A stretch of DNA of 64,000 nucleotides from Pelobates cultripes (taxonomy: Eukaryota; Chordata; Amphibia; Anura; Pelobatidae), in contig OW240921.1 in the NCBI GenBank assembly GCA_933207985.1, positions 16,981,287-17,045,286 of the forward strand, written 5' to 3'. A model generated the notes under the pieces. The model worked only from the letters and a program-made list of their open reading frames with translations, was not told the DNA's origin and did no database searches. A program made the translations under genes and the position numbers. Of the stretch, positions 46,380 to 58,100 are shown piece by piece. Positions within the stretch are counted from its first letter, which is position 1. Every line of letters begins with the position of its first letter.

Positions 46380-46660
46380 TATGAATTATTTATTTGAATT
46401 TGGATGATTCTGATTCAATTCAGATAAATTCTGATTTGGTTCCTTTGTGAACAAATTGACATTTTCAGCATCGATTTTTTTCGACAATTGCCAGGAACTT
46501 TATTTGGAAAATTCGCTAAAAAACATTTTTAAAAAGAGATGATTGATGGGGAAAAAGATAATTGATGGCTAGGTAACAGCCACTAAATGTTTACTTAATT
46601 TGACACCAATGTAAAAAAAAGTGACCAATAGAGGGGAAAGTGTAGTTAAAAATTATCTAT
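46380..46660 (-). repeat. Dispersed unnamed AT-rich repeat family, copy 2 (inverted)
   Basis: The reverse complement matches 3985-4090 and 49590-49730 (CTCTATTGGTCAC, AACATTTAGTGGCTGT, CCATCAAT). Ends are not defined. Confidence 0.5.
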
Positions 46661-46730
46661 ATTTCTATACTATATAATTAATAAAAATACATAAATACAG
46701 ATTTTTTTCTGCTCTTCTTTTTCCCTCTAT

Positions 46731-46864
46731 AGCAGGAGGCAACCTTCAGCATTTCAGGTGTTGTGGACTACATCTCCCATAATGCTCTTACAACCATTAT
46801 GTTGTCAAACCTACAGAAGAGATATAGTCCACATCTGAAGTGTCAAAGATTACCTACCCCTGCT
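46731..46864. mobile_element. Palindromic MITE (AGCAGGAGGCAACC / ACCTACCCCTGCT ends)
   Basis: The 134 bp element has inverted ends and an inner pair TGTGGACTACATCTC / GAGATATAGTCCACA. A related copy lies at 47560-47695. CAGGGGTAGGCAACC-type ends are typical of hAT-derived MITEs. No clear target duplication. Confidence 0.55.
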
Positions 46865-47559
46865 GTACAGAATATTTGTTATTATTTGATCTGGAAAATG
46901 TGCCTATTGTGTACTGCAAAATATATATATATATTTCAATATACTGACCCATTTGCATGCCCTTTTTGGTTTGTCTGAATTGTTTCCCTGTATATTTTTC
47001 ATGGACAATATTTATATTAGCCAAACCATCAGAGTATTGGAGGTCCTGAACTAAATTAATTTTTTGGAAAAACTGTCTCATTAGAACCAAATTATTCCAT
47101 TGTGCATGAGTCTACTAGTGACAGTTTTACAGAAGAAGTACAGTGGAAAATTTTTAGCTTGGAAACTGTAAAACACAACTTCTAATATTAGTCCTGTAAT
47201 TGCCAAAAACAGACAGAATATTTATGCCTATGAGAAACTCCCAAAAGAACCGAATTAATTTATTTTTGGTGATTTCCTGTCAACTGCGTTCATCACTTTG
47301 CTTTTAAGACCAAATGGCTAGCTTTTAAATACAAATGTGTTTTCTAAAAACAAATCCTTCTTGCTTTCAACAATATGTTGCGTAATATGTGTAAGTATTT
47401 TAAACAGCAAACAAGAAAGAACAGATTATTATAAACACATGCAATCTAAAAGGATCATTACTCAGTGTTGGAAATATAATTGGATGCAATTATATAATAT
47501 TCTGCATATTTGAAGACCAAGACCAAAAGGCACTTAGAGGGCTTTTAAATTTCACAGAT

Positions 47560-47695
47560 CTTCACAGATTCCTTTACACTCCAGATGTTGTGGCCTACAT
47601 CTCCTGAGATGCTTTTCCAGCATTATGGCTGCAAGAGCATTATGGGAGATATAGTTCACAACACCTGGACTGTCAAAGTTTATCTACCCTAGCCC
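47560..47695. mobile_element. Palindromic MITE, second copy of the 46731 family
   Basis: CTCCAGATGTTGTGGCCTACATCTCC is mirrored by GGGAGATATAGTTCACAACACCTGGA, with GCATTATGGCTGCAAGAGCATTATGG in the centre. The outer ends have decayed. Confidence 0.55.
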
Positions 47696-49185
47696 TAGAC
47701 AGATGTTTCCCAATGTTGCTCTATCCCTGTACTCCATTGCTGGTCCCTCGCAGCTACCTAAATGCCAACTTCCTGGATTCCAGGCACCTGGTTATACTTT
47801 AAGAAGGGATGAGAATAACAATTTCAAGCTGACTGTCATGCAACTAAGTTCACCAAAACTTCTCTACTTTTAGTAACCCCATTACATCTTCACACTGAGG
47901 AAGAACCTTTTTAATATGTAATATGAAGAAGGGAAGTAGCTATTAGTCAGTGTTGTCCAGTCTAGACTTAAAAGTTCCCCACCTCCCAACATCAGAAATA
48001 CACTTTTGAAGCTCCTCTTTCACACTCAATTTTAACATAAGTAAGCTACAGGAGATTGAATTGTGCATAGTTTAATCAGAGAAATTATTTGTATGCGCCT
48101 ATATTTCTATGACATGGCCTTCTTTAATACTTATAGGGCCCTAGGCCAAGTTTTTGCTGAAGTTTCCCAGCCTCTCTACAACCTATATAATGCAAACAAC
48201 TGCCATAGTAAATCGGGCTCCGAGGCCCTTCTGGCTTTTTGCAACTGCCATTCATTGACTGAGAGCTTCAGCTGATCTCAGTCATCGAATGACATTTTGA
48301 GCACACCAATTTGCATAGAATTGACATTTGCTAGAACTTGTTCTGGGCTCGATTATGGCACCCCAACGGCGCTGCCGGAGGTGGAGTTACAAGGGTTACA
48401 CTCCATATGTGCAGCCTTTCATACTTAAGCACTGCATACAGATTACATCAAATCACTGCAGTGGCCATGGTGCCTGGGGCAACACTTTAATTCATCCTGA
48501 TTTCTTTACTACGTGTCCAGGACTCATTAAGATATCATTAAGATAAGCTTTGAACCCAGTGTGAAATTGTCTGTTACCTGCATGCAATAAAGCCAGACCA
48601 AAAATATACGTTTTAGTATGATTTGTAACATTCCATTTATTTGCTCTTCCTTCCCCAGCATATTATTAGAACACAAATAAATAGCTTCTTCCTGTGTGGA
48701 AATGTTTTCACACCGGTTTGTCAGCTTTCCAAATTAGTTTTCTTTTAAAATACCATAATTAAAAAAAAAATTTGTTCTGCATTTCAGTTATTTGTATAGT
48801 AATGTAGATCAGTGCTGAAAAATGTTTACTTTTTTTTGTTTATTTATTTCAAATTCTCCTTTGGGACGTGCTTGATACTTAATGTTGTCTGACTCATGAT
48901 TGCTTTCATATGGCCAAAAATGAGTGGCGTCTTTATATGACATTCATTGCAAAGATGTTTATATAGCAGGTGTAATGTTTTGGAGAGTTTACTTGTATAT
49001 ACAATTAATCTTTTTACTTTTTAATTGAAGTCACTGGATGAGCCATAGTCGTTTTCACAGATTACTTTAGAGATTTTACACAAATGAAATTATAGACTGC
49101 AAAAAACGTGTGTGCAAAAAATTTTTGGACAAATAAATTCATACAATAAAATAAGTTTCATACACGCCAATGAGTTAGAAAAAAA
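47696..49185. other. No gene recognised
   Basis: Short ORFs at 48063-48275 and 48328-48546 lack similarity. A GC-richer patch at 48330-48480 may belong to a decayed T2-like element (CACTGCAGTGGCCATGGTGCC). Confidence 0.4.
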
Positions 49186-49189
49186 ATCA

Positions 49190-49417
49190 GCAGCAGACCC
49201 TTCCACCTCCTGGGCAGCATCCATTTTGAAGCTGCATTCTTAGTGAGCTGTCCAGCATGTGGGAGGGTCTGGGAGGGAGGGTCTGCTGCTGATTGGCTGG
49301 AATGTGTCTGCTGACTGTGAGGTACAGGGTCAAAGTTTACTCAATGATGAGTCCGTGGCGAACCGTTCATGACGAACCGTTCGCGAACCGTTCGGCGAAC
49401 CGTTCGGGACATCACTA
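49190..49417 (+). mobile_element. Non-autonomous hAT element, right part
   Basis: GGGAGGGAGGGTCTGCTGCTGATTGG through GTCAAAGTTTACTCAATGATGA to ...CGTTCGGGACATCACTA matches 745-961 and 18895-19094. GAACCGTTCG repeats four times before the end. The left arm is not clearly preserved. Confidence 0.7.
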
Positions 49418-49429
49418 TATATGTTTAGT

Positions 49430-49870
49430 AGTACACTGAAAGGGGCATTTTAAGTGAGAATAATAACCAATAGAGGTAAAAAAGAGGAGCAATAAACAAA
49501 ACTATATTGATGTATTGTTCATATATTTTATATATATATCTATCTATCTATATATATATATATATATAGATAGATAGATATATATAAATATATTTTTTTG
49601 TTTTGTTTCTTTACTGCTCCTTTATTTTTCCCTTTGTTGGTCACTTCTCAGTTGATCTGTGAATAAAATAAAAGTTTAGTTGCTGTCCCCTAACAGCCAA
49701 TCATCTTTTTTTCTTTCAGTCATCTCTTTGGTTGATGCCAAGGACGCAATTCCGAATCCTGAATCAACAAATCGGTTAGCCTCTTGTGTAGTTCATTTAT
49801 TCACGATCTGTCCATTGAATGCTTTGGATTTGCAGAACTCATACGACCATGGGATTGACCAAAATCAGAT
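49430..49870 (+). repeat. Dispersed unnamed AT-rich repeat family, copy 3
   Basis: Same core as 3790-4230 (GTGAATAAAAT, TTTAGTTGCTGTCCCCTAAC, AATCCTGAATCAAC). It abuts the hAT right end at 49417 and includes a palindromic tetranucleotide array at 49535-49585. Confidence 0.5.
49533..49590. repeat. (TATC)n(TA)n(GATA)n palindromic microsatellite
   Basis: ATCTATCTATCTATAT is followed by TA repeats and then by ATAGATAGATAGATAT, which is the exact inverse. The whole forms an extended hairpin. Confidence 0.9.
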
Positions 49871-49919
49871 ATATTACAATTTGTTTGAAACAGAATGCAT
49901 AAATCTATTACTCTAATTA

Positions 49920-52000
49920 AGCTGGGTTCAAGGTGGCTCCTTGCAGTTAGACTCCATTGTGTTGTATTAATTAACAAAATAAAATTTCAATAGTACTAAA
50001 ATATGGAAGTTGGGGGAAGACCTTAATTTCTGACTTTTTTGACTCAGTTCTTTTGGTTTAAGTGTTTCAAACTTCTCTTTCAATGTAACACTCTAGTATG
50101 TATGGGGTGTTAATGTGTCAGCCAAACTTTTGTCATGATTAGCTCACTACCTTCCCCACATAGCTTAGTAAATTCCAAGTATTGATTTGATTTCCCAATA
50201 GCAAACAGATGAAGAACAGAGATCAAAGGACAGTGTTTGCTCGTTTTTCTTTTGTTTCTTCTTTGGGTGTTCAATAACCCATTTCCTGGTGAAGGAAGCG
50301 AGACTTTAATCAAACTTTAGATGGCCACTTGTCTGTAAGAGAAATCAGAAGTGTTCAAATACACAATTAACCATTAGCATTTTTGTAAAGAATTGTAGGA
50401 ACTTGGTAGGGGGCCTGCAAATCTCAAATCAAAACAGTTGGATAGGGAAATTATCTAAACCAGCTATTCTTCTGGCTTGAAATTTGCAATATTTTTTATT
50501 TCAGTTGTCCATCATTTCTGATTTAGTAAACACATTCCACAGTTATATTCTATATTGTGTTTACACATACGCTATGTAGTATTCAGGTTTATATGTGCAA
50601 ATATTTTAACATTTTCAATTATTTTATAGACACAAAAGCATGAATATAACATGAAAATAAAAGTGCTCTATTCTAAGCACTAAATAAAAGCCAATGTATT
50701 TATTATCTACAACAGTTAACTATTTTTCACCATCTCAGTTAGCTCATGTCATCTGTTATAAAGCTGTGACTGACCCCTTGTAGTTGTAATTTCATCTAAT
50801 GACCCAAGAAGTCATTACATAATGTCGACATTGAATTAATTAACCTTAAAATGAAATAGTATAGAACGTAAAGTCTTCTCAAGACAAACAATGGTTTTAT
50901 GACTTCTCTTTACACAAACACTGCTTTCTGGAAAAAACGGGAAACTGGATCAGAGGATTAGGAGGGCCTTGACAAGCACATCAAAATGGACAATTTGTCT
51001 TCAGAGCTTAATTGTCTCAGTGTCAGGTTTGCATCTAGGCGATTCTCTTTCCTCTATCCACCATCGTCTCCTAATCCCCGGTATTAGAGCATAAATCAGG
51101 GAAGCAGGTGGAAGACTCAACTTTTTGTATGCAGCAGGTAACACAAAGATCTGGCAAATTCAGAGACAGGTATAGGTGGCAGGTGCAATGTGCAATTTGC
51201 TGATTTTCATGCCTCGTGGATTGATCCACTTGAATATATGATTATCTGTCTTTTAAACAAACAAAGTCTGCAAGAGGGAAACAGAAGGTCAGGTTTCCTT
51301 GCTCTTGTCTAACTTAACACCTTTATATAATGCTGTAACATACCTCATTCATGGATTCTTCTACCACATTCATGCGTTAATGATAAACCAACTTCTCCCA
51401 TGAAATTAGCTTACTGGGCGCTGTCATTTAATTGATCTTCGTTTGGGAATTTCCCCTTATCCAACTCAATATCTGTATTTTCTGAGCAGCAGATTATTAG
51501 GAGAAACAGCACATACTTGCTCAGCTATATTATTATGAATGCACTGCCAGGCAAAGCAGACTAGCAGAGTGATCATCATGTGGATAAGCGTGTGCTTCTG
51601 AATTATCATTTCTTAAAGAAAAACTCCAAGCATCATAACCCCTACAACCCACTGCCGTCCCCATTTTAAGTAGTAAGTAGCAAGACAATTTTAGAATTTG
51701 AATATATATTGTTTTCTTTTACAGTGAACAGACATCTGTATAATTGAGATAAATACTTTGCTGGTAGAATGTATTGATTTAATTGTTAATTTTTGGACCT
51801 TTGTCTACAAGTTCAGATAATCTTGTTCTTTCTCCCACCCACTGTACTACAAAGGGACAGTTCAAATATTCAATTCAGTTACTGTGTCTATACCTATCCG
51901 TGTGTATTAAGAAAACATAGGACAAAGCCTTGTACTTTTTTTACAGACAGATTACAGTTTTGTGCAATAATAAGCAAATCTACCTACGTAGTCAATTTTC
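49920..52000. other. No gene recognised; complex block at 50860-51080
   Basis: No coding evidence. 50860-51080 has little simple sequence and reads like conserved vertebrate non-coding DNA (for example GGACAATTTGTCTTCAGAGCTTAATTG), but only alignment would tell. 51605-51670 is a T2-like fragment. Confidence 0.3.
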
Positions 52001-52002
52001 AT

Positions 52003-54035
52003 TTAAAGGGACACTACAGTCACCAGAACAACTACAGCTTAATGTATCTGTTCTGGTGTGTTTAGAGTGTCCTTGCAGGTATTTTAATGGGTAATGGGTT
52101 TAATGGGTATTGTAACGGAGCTCCCTGTACTCCAACCGAGTACCTTACGTTGATGGATGCTCCTAGTGCTTCCTGAGGACTCCAAACACTGCAGCAGACA
52201 CCACAACCACCGCAGACTCCACAACCGCCGTAGCTTAACTGGAGTCTCGCCGTCTTCCTTCCACCCTGGATCAGCTTCTGTCCTCCAGGACCGTGTGGGG
52301 AAGACCTCTCCTCCAGGAGAGCGTAACAGGAACAGCTCTTAAAAGAGCTAAGTGATTAAAAGCTCAGGGGAATATGCAGAGCATAGCAATCCCCAGTGTG
52401 ATATAGCAGTTCCCTCCAATAACGAGACAAGGCTACGTATTGAGGGTCAAGAAGATCTGTTTACTTGGCACCAAAGGGCCTTCTTTTATGCAGGTTTAAC
52501 ACATACAAGACCGCCCACAGGGGTTTACAGAATAACCAATCATAAACGTACATTACAGAAACACTCCCAGCAATTACACACAAAAATCCTCCCCTCTGCC
52601 TGTGATCTAATTATGGCACACAATGCTTAACATAATTAACACAAGCAGAAAAAATACAGTTTTTATACATGTACTATAACTTTAAAACTACACATCCAGT
52701 CTTCATAAAATATATTTGGTATCAGCACACTTTAAATATAAACATAACCAAAAATCAGCCAAATCCATCCAGGGGTTAAACAGTTAGCTCGAGGTCCCTT
52801 TATGACCGACCGCAAGCACATTTTCCTGCCCAAAACAGTTCCATAGATTTGGGCTGTGCGGCCGGTCTATTTCATGCTGAAAAAACGACTAAGTCCTATA
52901 GCCGATTGGGACTTAGTCTCTGCAGCTGTAAAATCAGTATGGGAGAAGGTAGAGCTCAGCGGTGTTCGCGGAAATGTGTAGCCGATTTTAGTTCCATGAA
53001 TTTGGCTACACATACCGCTGACCTCGTTCACATTAACAAAGATGGCCGCCGCCACGTGTTCGGCAAACGAACAAAGGCCACCCAGCGTTGTCAATTAAGC
53101 TGTGGTTAACCGCAGCTTCTGGGAGGTAAATTGCCTGCACACTTCCACTTCTGGGTGGTCTGCCTGTGTGGTACTTGGTTCAGTGAGCCCCATTTACTGA
53201 ACCAAGTGGGAAATAGCCATGCACAAAGGGTTTGAACCAGGTCTGGGGACACAGGGGACACCGTCTTAAAGGGGCAGTGTCCCCAACAAGTCTGGGGACA
53301 CCGTCTTAAAGGGGCAGTGTCCCAATCTTTCTGATGTCCAAAAGGTGTTTAAAGGGCCAGCACCAGTCCCATAAAGCGTCCATAAGCCCCAATATGCCCA
53401 CTGGCTGTCTTAAAGGGCAATACACACTCAATAAAGGTGCATACATTCTCACAATCTCCCAGGGGCCATAGTCATGTGGAAGGAGGCTGGCAAATAGGCT
53501 TCTCCACAACCCAGGGAAGCAGGGCAATTTGCCATTTAAAGGGCCCGTTACAAATAGCAGTTTGTAACAGGTATTTTAATGTAAACACTGCCGTTTCAGA
53601 GAAAAGGCATGGTTTACATTGCTGCTTTGGAATACCTCTAGTGGCAGTCACTCAGACAGCTACTAGAGCTACTAGAGCACAATGTGCAGCACTGCCATTT
53701 AGCGTCTCCATGCTATGCATGGAGGCACTGAATGTTTCTCATAGAGATGCGCTGATTCAATGCATCTCTATTAGAACATGCTGATTGGTGCAGTGTTTCG
53801 CCACATGTGCGCATTAGCCTCCCAATGCTTTCCTGTGGGAAAGTATTGGATTGACTGAGATTATCAAAATTGATAATCTCAGCCAAGGAGGCAGAGCATG
53901 TGAGGCGCCAGCTGCGCGGAGATCTGCACAAAGTTAGAAAAAGTAAAATGGGGGGCAGGTGAGGCCAAGTCCTAAATGGTGTTTCACACCGATAGTGTCA
54001 GGAATACACATTTGTATTCCTGACACTATAGGAAC
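52003..54035. mobile_element. T2/Kolobok-type MITE split by an LTR-like insertion
   Basis: The left end TTAAAGGGACACTACAGTCACC (52003) continues to CAGGTATTTTAATG at 52077-52090. The same 14 bases recur at 53567-53580, and then the T2 interior resumes (GTAAACACTGCCGTTTCAGAGAAAAGGCA...) to a decayed right end near CTGACACTATAGGAACAG. Interior parts align with 33380-33860. Confidence 0.7.
52111..53552 (-). mobile_element. Candidate solo LTR inserted in the T2 MITE (1.44 kb)
   Basis: Bounded by TGTAACGGAG and GCCCGTTACA, which are inverted. It contains no RT or gag similarity. A GGGGACACCGTCTTAAAGGGGCAGTGTCCC hairpin unit occurs twice (53235-53290 and 53286-53331). TG...CA edges, length and single copy suggest a solo LTR, orientation uncertain. 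A 14 bp repeat of host sequence lies 20 bp and 14 bp beyond the edges rather than a 4-6 bp duplication at the edges, so the insertion history is not simple. Confidence 0.45.
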
Positions 54036-54769
54036 AGTGTCAGGCATACAAATGTGTCAGGAATACAAATGTGTTCAAAGTATTGAGGACACATGAAAGC
54101 TTTAAAATACCCTAAACAAAAAAGAAACATTCAAATGTCACAAACACAGGAAAAGTGAATGAAAGTATATCTTAAGTTATACAGTTCTAATGATGAATTA
54201 GATCAATCAACTCACCATGAAAACATGCACAAAATATATTGCCAATTTTCATATAAATTTGGGAACTGTGTTAGTAAACATGTATCAGGTTACATGAAAA
54301 AAATATATAGTGTAGTGCATTAAATATGTGTTTATATATATACATACAGGGCGTTAGTAAGAGTTGTCGCCTCTGGCAGATGAAGTATCAGGAGCTGAAG
54401 AGGGCCTTGTAGAAGAGGATGGCAGCAACTGCAATGGACAAGTTCAGGTAAGTAAAACCTACCTTCCCCTGCACACCCCAGACACCGCACAGCAAGCAGA
54501 GCACTCACTATCTGGTCACAAAAATACACAAAGACCCCAAGAGGTGACAGAGGCCGCTGTAACTCACTCTGTCGGAGGTGATATGTTTTGACTCATCAAA
54601 ATAAACACAGCAATAAACCTTTAAATATCACAATCTGATCCATAAAACTGTGAGCTTGGATGAAATGTCCTTCTTTTTTTGCAAATGCAAGCTGACATTC
54701 ATTAAACGAAGGTCATTCCATTACAATAAAATAGCTTTAAAGACTGATATTTTTTTGATAGAAGTGAAT
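54036..54769. other. No gene recognised
   Basis: AT-rich DNA; the ORFs at 54332-54591 on both strands lack similarity. Confidence 0.4.
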
Positions 54770-54922
54770 TCAAAGTCAATTTTAAATTTAAGGTCAAAAT
54801 AGTGAAAACAAAAATGGCTGGAGAATTTATCAAATGTATCTATTTTGGCCCAACTTTTGAAAATCATTTGAAATTCACTTGGAATTTCCAACAATTCTCA
54901 CTTTAGTGAATAACCCTTTAAG
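54770..54922. mobile_element. 'AAAGTGAGAATTC' family MITE, copy 3
   Basis: GTGAATTCAAAGTCAATTTTAAATTTAAGGTC at the left and GAAATTCACTTGGAATTTCC...TCACTTTAGTGAATAACCC at the right are inverted arms. It is the clearest copy for the right end. Confidence 0.6.
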
Positions 54923-56251
54923 GGGTTAATTACCGATACCTACAGTTTAGAAGGAGAAATCGTATAGTAAACTTTTGAAACATGTCAGAGAATGAATTGA
55001 AATGTGTGAATTGCAACATATACATTTTGCAGCTTTATTTCAGAATGCCAATTTTCAAATATAATAGAAAGTACAATTAAAGTTTGTATGACACATGTAG
55101 ATAGTAATGTGCTGTGCAATTTATTTATAAAAAACCCACTTCAATTGCGGTGGAGTAGATAAATAGAAGAACAGCGACATCTAGTGGCAATACTACTTCA
55201 ATGCAGACTTAATTGAAGGGCAGAAATTTTGGAAGTGACAGCGCAAAGGGCTTACTGAATAGCCATTTTCAGGAATTGCTATTCATAAGCAGAATAAACC
55301 CTTACTCAACTAAGTGAATTTAGCCCATAGTGGAGATCAAGGTATACTCCATATTCTACAAGTTATTTTCTCCCCCTTGAATATACTAAAACAATTGTAG
55401 TCACATACTGTAATCTGTTTCACAGCTAAAAGTCCTATGTTCCTCATCATACAGTCAAAATCTGATGGCACATTCACCCCATGTTATACTACCCCCATGG
55501 ATTTATAAATCTTTAACTTGTGACCCAGTGAGTCTATGTTGAATAGACCACACAATGTATTCTCTGTAATCCACTAGAGCATGGTTGTAGAACTGCAACT
55601 GTGAGATTTTAGTGCCCTACAGATCACATAACTCTCTACTACCCAAGGAGAGATAACAATGTTTGATTTTACAGTTCTACAAAACCATTGAGTTCACTGT
55701 CTGATGCAACTGAGGACAGCATACTTGAGAACTTTTCACAAAACTGCAGAACTTTCAAAAGATCTTCTGTCACTTGGACATTAGGTATATATTGCACACT
55801 GTAAGTACATACTGCAATACACCAATCCAACATAGTTAGAAAATGTGACAAGGAAGTCCATGGGGAGTCCATACTTTTGAATTAATACATTTATTGCTTT
55901 GGGATTACAATGCAGTACATGTTCCTCAAGATTATTTCTTTATTATAAATCAGTTTGCCCAGTCCCCAGACCTCAATCTTACACTACAAAGGTAATCAGA
56001 CCATATACAGTAATTAACATTTCTCATGTGAAAAGGCATTTAATTATGGGCTGTGATATATGCACAATCTAATCGCCCATTTTTGTATGTATGTGAAAAA
56101 TACATATTACTTGAAGGTTTTTTTCTTGGTGAGGGTAGTAATTATAATAATCTATGGGTTTATTGTTATATATATACGTGCAGTTTCAGTAATATGGTAG
56201 TAGTGGGTTGGCTTCTAATTGCTGCCATACATGTATTATTTGCTTAACCAG
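54923..56251. other. No gene recognised
   Basis: AT-rich DNA with no recognised ORF, RNA gene or transposon ends. Confidence 0.4.
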
Positions 56252-56732
56252 TGTCACGGTTTCTTTGCTGTTTTAAACAGCAACCCTTCCTTTTTCAGTG
56301 TCTGAGTTTTCAGCTGAGATTAACAATCAGCTCCTTTGCTATGTTGCCACGGTTACTCACCTGAGAATAGTAATCAACCCTGCTGCTAATCAGTGCAGCC
56401 TATTTAAGCAGCTCATCCCAGTACCTCCTTGCCCTTGCATGGTTTCATGTTCCCCAGAAGACTCCTTGTTCCTGTGAGTTCCTGTTTGTTCCCGGTTCCT
56501 GACTCTGGCCTTGTTCCTGTGTGTTCCTGGTTCCTGGTTCCTGACTCTGGCCTTGTTCCTGACTCCGCTGCTCTCCGTTCTCCTGATCCTGGCTTGTGTG
56601 ACTACCCACTCTGGTGACTGACCCCTGCTTGCCTCCTGGACTTTGCTTTTGTTTATTTCTTTATTTGTTATTTATTAATAAAGGCGTTTTTTGCATCTAG
56701 TTCTGTCTCTGTCTGGTTCCTGGTCCCTAACA
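56252..56732 (+). mobile_element. Solo LTR, 481 bp, with 5 bp TSD
   Basis: Starts TGTCACGGTTTC and ends GGTCCCTAACA, flanked by ACCAG at 56247-56251 and 56733-56737. Inside are a CCTATTTAAGCAG TATA-like element (56398-56411), repeats of GTTCCTG(TGT), and AATAAAGG near 56680 as polyadenylation signal. The 5 bp duplication and TG...CA ends fit a Ty3/gypsy-type LTR. A truncated relative lies at 1128-1305. Confidence 0.85.
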
Positions 56733-56737
56733 ACCAG

Positions 56738-57000
56738 TTCATTTAGGCTGTTAAGAAAGTGTCAGATATCGTCAACAAATTCAGTCATTTCCTCCTCTGA
56801 TGCAAGTTGTATTGTTGGCATGCTGTCCTCCGCTCAGGCCAGGTCAGGACTGCAGTGAAATGATAGCCGCCACTCATGCCATCTTTAAATCTGGAGAGTT
56901 CTTGACCCCAGCAGTACATAGGGACAAACCAGCATACATCCCATGAGCTCTGCGGTGGGTTACTACTGTAGTGCATCGAACACCGGAGCTCGCGAGAGAA
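56738..57000. other. No gene recognised
   Basis: Unique-looking DNA between the solo LTR and a C-rich array. No similarity to the receptor gene was found here although flanking duplication suggests a copy might once have been present. Confidence 0.35.
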
Positions 57001-57039
57001 GCTATGAAGTTTTATTCCACTACTTCCACCATTTTATAA

Positions 57040-57365
57040 TAATATCCCCTCAGCCTATGTCTCCTCACTACATCTCCTACCCCCACTACAGCCCTAATCC
57101 CCCACTACATCTCCAATTTCCTTTCATTACAGCCTTTATTCTCCAATTAGGGCCATCAACCACCTTCTACACCACTATTCCCCCAAAGCAGCACCTACCC
57201 CACCACTGCAGTCCTTATACCCCAGGTTTTTTTTTTTATAATTTCCCCTCAGCCCTGTCCCTTACCACAGATCCAACTACAACCCCTATTCCCCCATTAA
57301 AAGCACCTGTGTTCATGCTATAGCCCTTATACCCCATTACAGCCCCTATTTTCCCCACTAACCCC
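57040..57365. repeat. Pyrimidine-rich minisatellite (CCCCACTACAGCCC units)
   Basis: Irregular units containing CCCACTACA and CAGCCCTTAT/CAGCCCCTAT over about 320 bp. The 126-residue ORF across it is an artefact. Confidence 0.8.
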
Positions 57366-57379
57366 CCACACAGACAATA

Positions 57380-57940
57380 TTCACCCACTTCAGAGGGTTC
57401 TCTTATACAAATTCTAAAGAAAAACTAATGGTAAAATGCAAAATATTCTTACATAAAAATGTCTTATTAATATTGTCAAATGCCCATGTAAATGTTAACT
57501 GCCGATATTTAACAATTAAAATAATTGTATAAACAAATGCCAAACTAGCCACATTTGTAGGAAATCCAAGCAAGCCTTCGCAGCAGGAGCTCGTATCCAG
57601 AATATTTTGTCTCTAGGTTTGCTACTTTTGTATAATTGCAGTCAGCAAGATCATAAGATTTGCTTCTAAGATATCTTTTGCAGTTATTAAGATTATATGG
57701 GTATATAAATTAGCTTTTTAAAAATCTGGTTAAAAAGTGCTTGTCGTTGTTGACCTTATGATTTCAAAATATACACACACAAAGGATTTTTTCAAACAGT
57801 ATATATCTGTCAAGGGTTTCTACAAAACTGAAAGTCCTTAATCTTATCATCCATCTAATTTTCCTTCAAGCCAATACATCGAAATAAATTCAGGTCATAA
57901 GCATAACTATCTGTGTGGATGTAATAACACAGGCTGGTTC
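57380..57940. repeat. Diverged duplicate of the receptor 5' flank
   Basis: Collinear blocks match 61030-62200: AAATATTCTTACAT (57440 / 61050), GCTTCTAAGATATCTTTT with CCTTCTAAGATATTCTA (57661 / 61892), TCTGGTTAAA...GACCTTATGATTTCAA (57725 / 61993) and TTCAGGTCATAAGCATAACTA with TTTAGGTCATAAGTGTAACTA (57889 / 62170). Order and orientation are conserved; the 61 kb copy has extra DNA at about 61080-61700. No coding part is visible. Confidence 0.7.
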
Positions 57941-57964
57941 ATTTAGTAATGTTTGAATTGTCAG

Positions 57965-58100
57965 AAATTTAAAGTGAATTCAAATTGAATTTCAAAGCTT
58001 CGATTTTTTTAAGGCTAAAATAGGTAGTTTGAAAAAGTCCAGACATTTTGGCTTACAACTGAAAATCACTTTGAATTCTCACTTTAGTGAAAATCCCTGA
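57965..58100. mobile_element. 'AAAGTGAGAATTC' family MITE, copy 4
   Basis: AAAGTGAATTCAAATTGAATTTC and TCACTTTGAATTCTCACTTT form the inverted arms. Confidence 0.55.

Noticed and set aside
55480..56540. Search for a second GPCR copy predicted by the flank duplication
   Set aside because: No TM or family motif was found in any frame; the space is occupied by anonymous DNA and a solo LTR.
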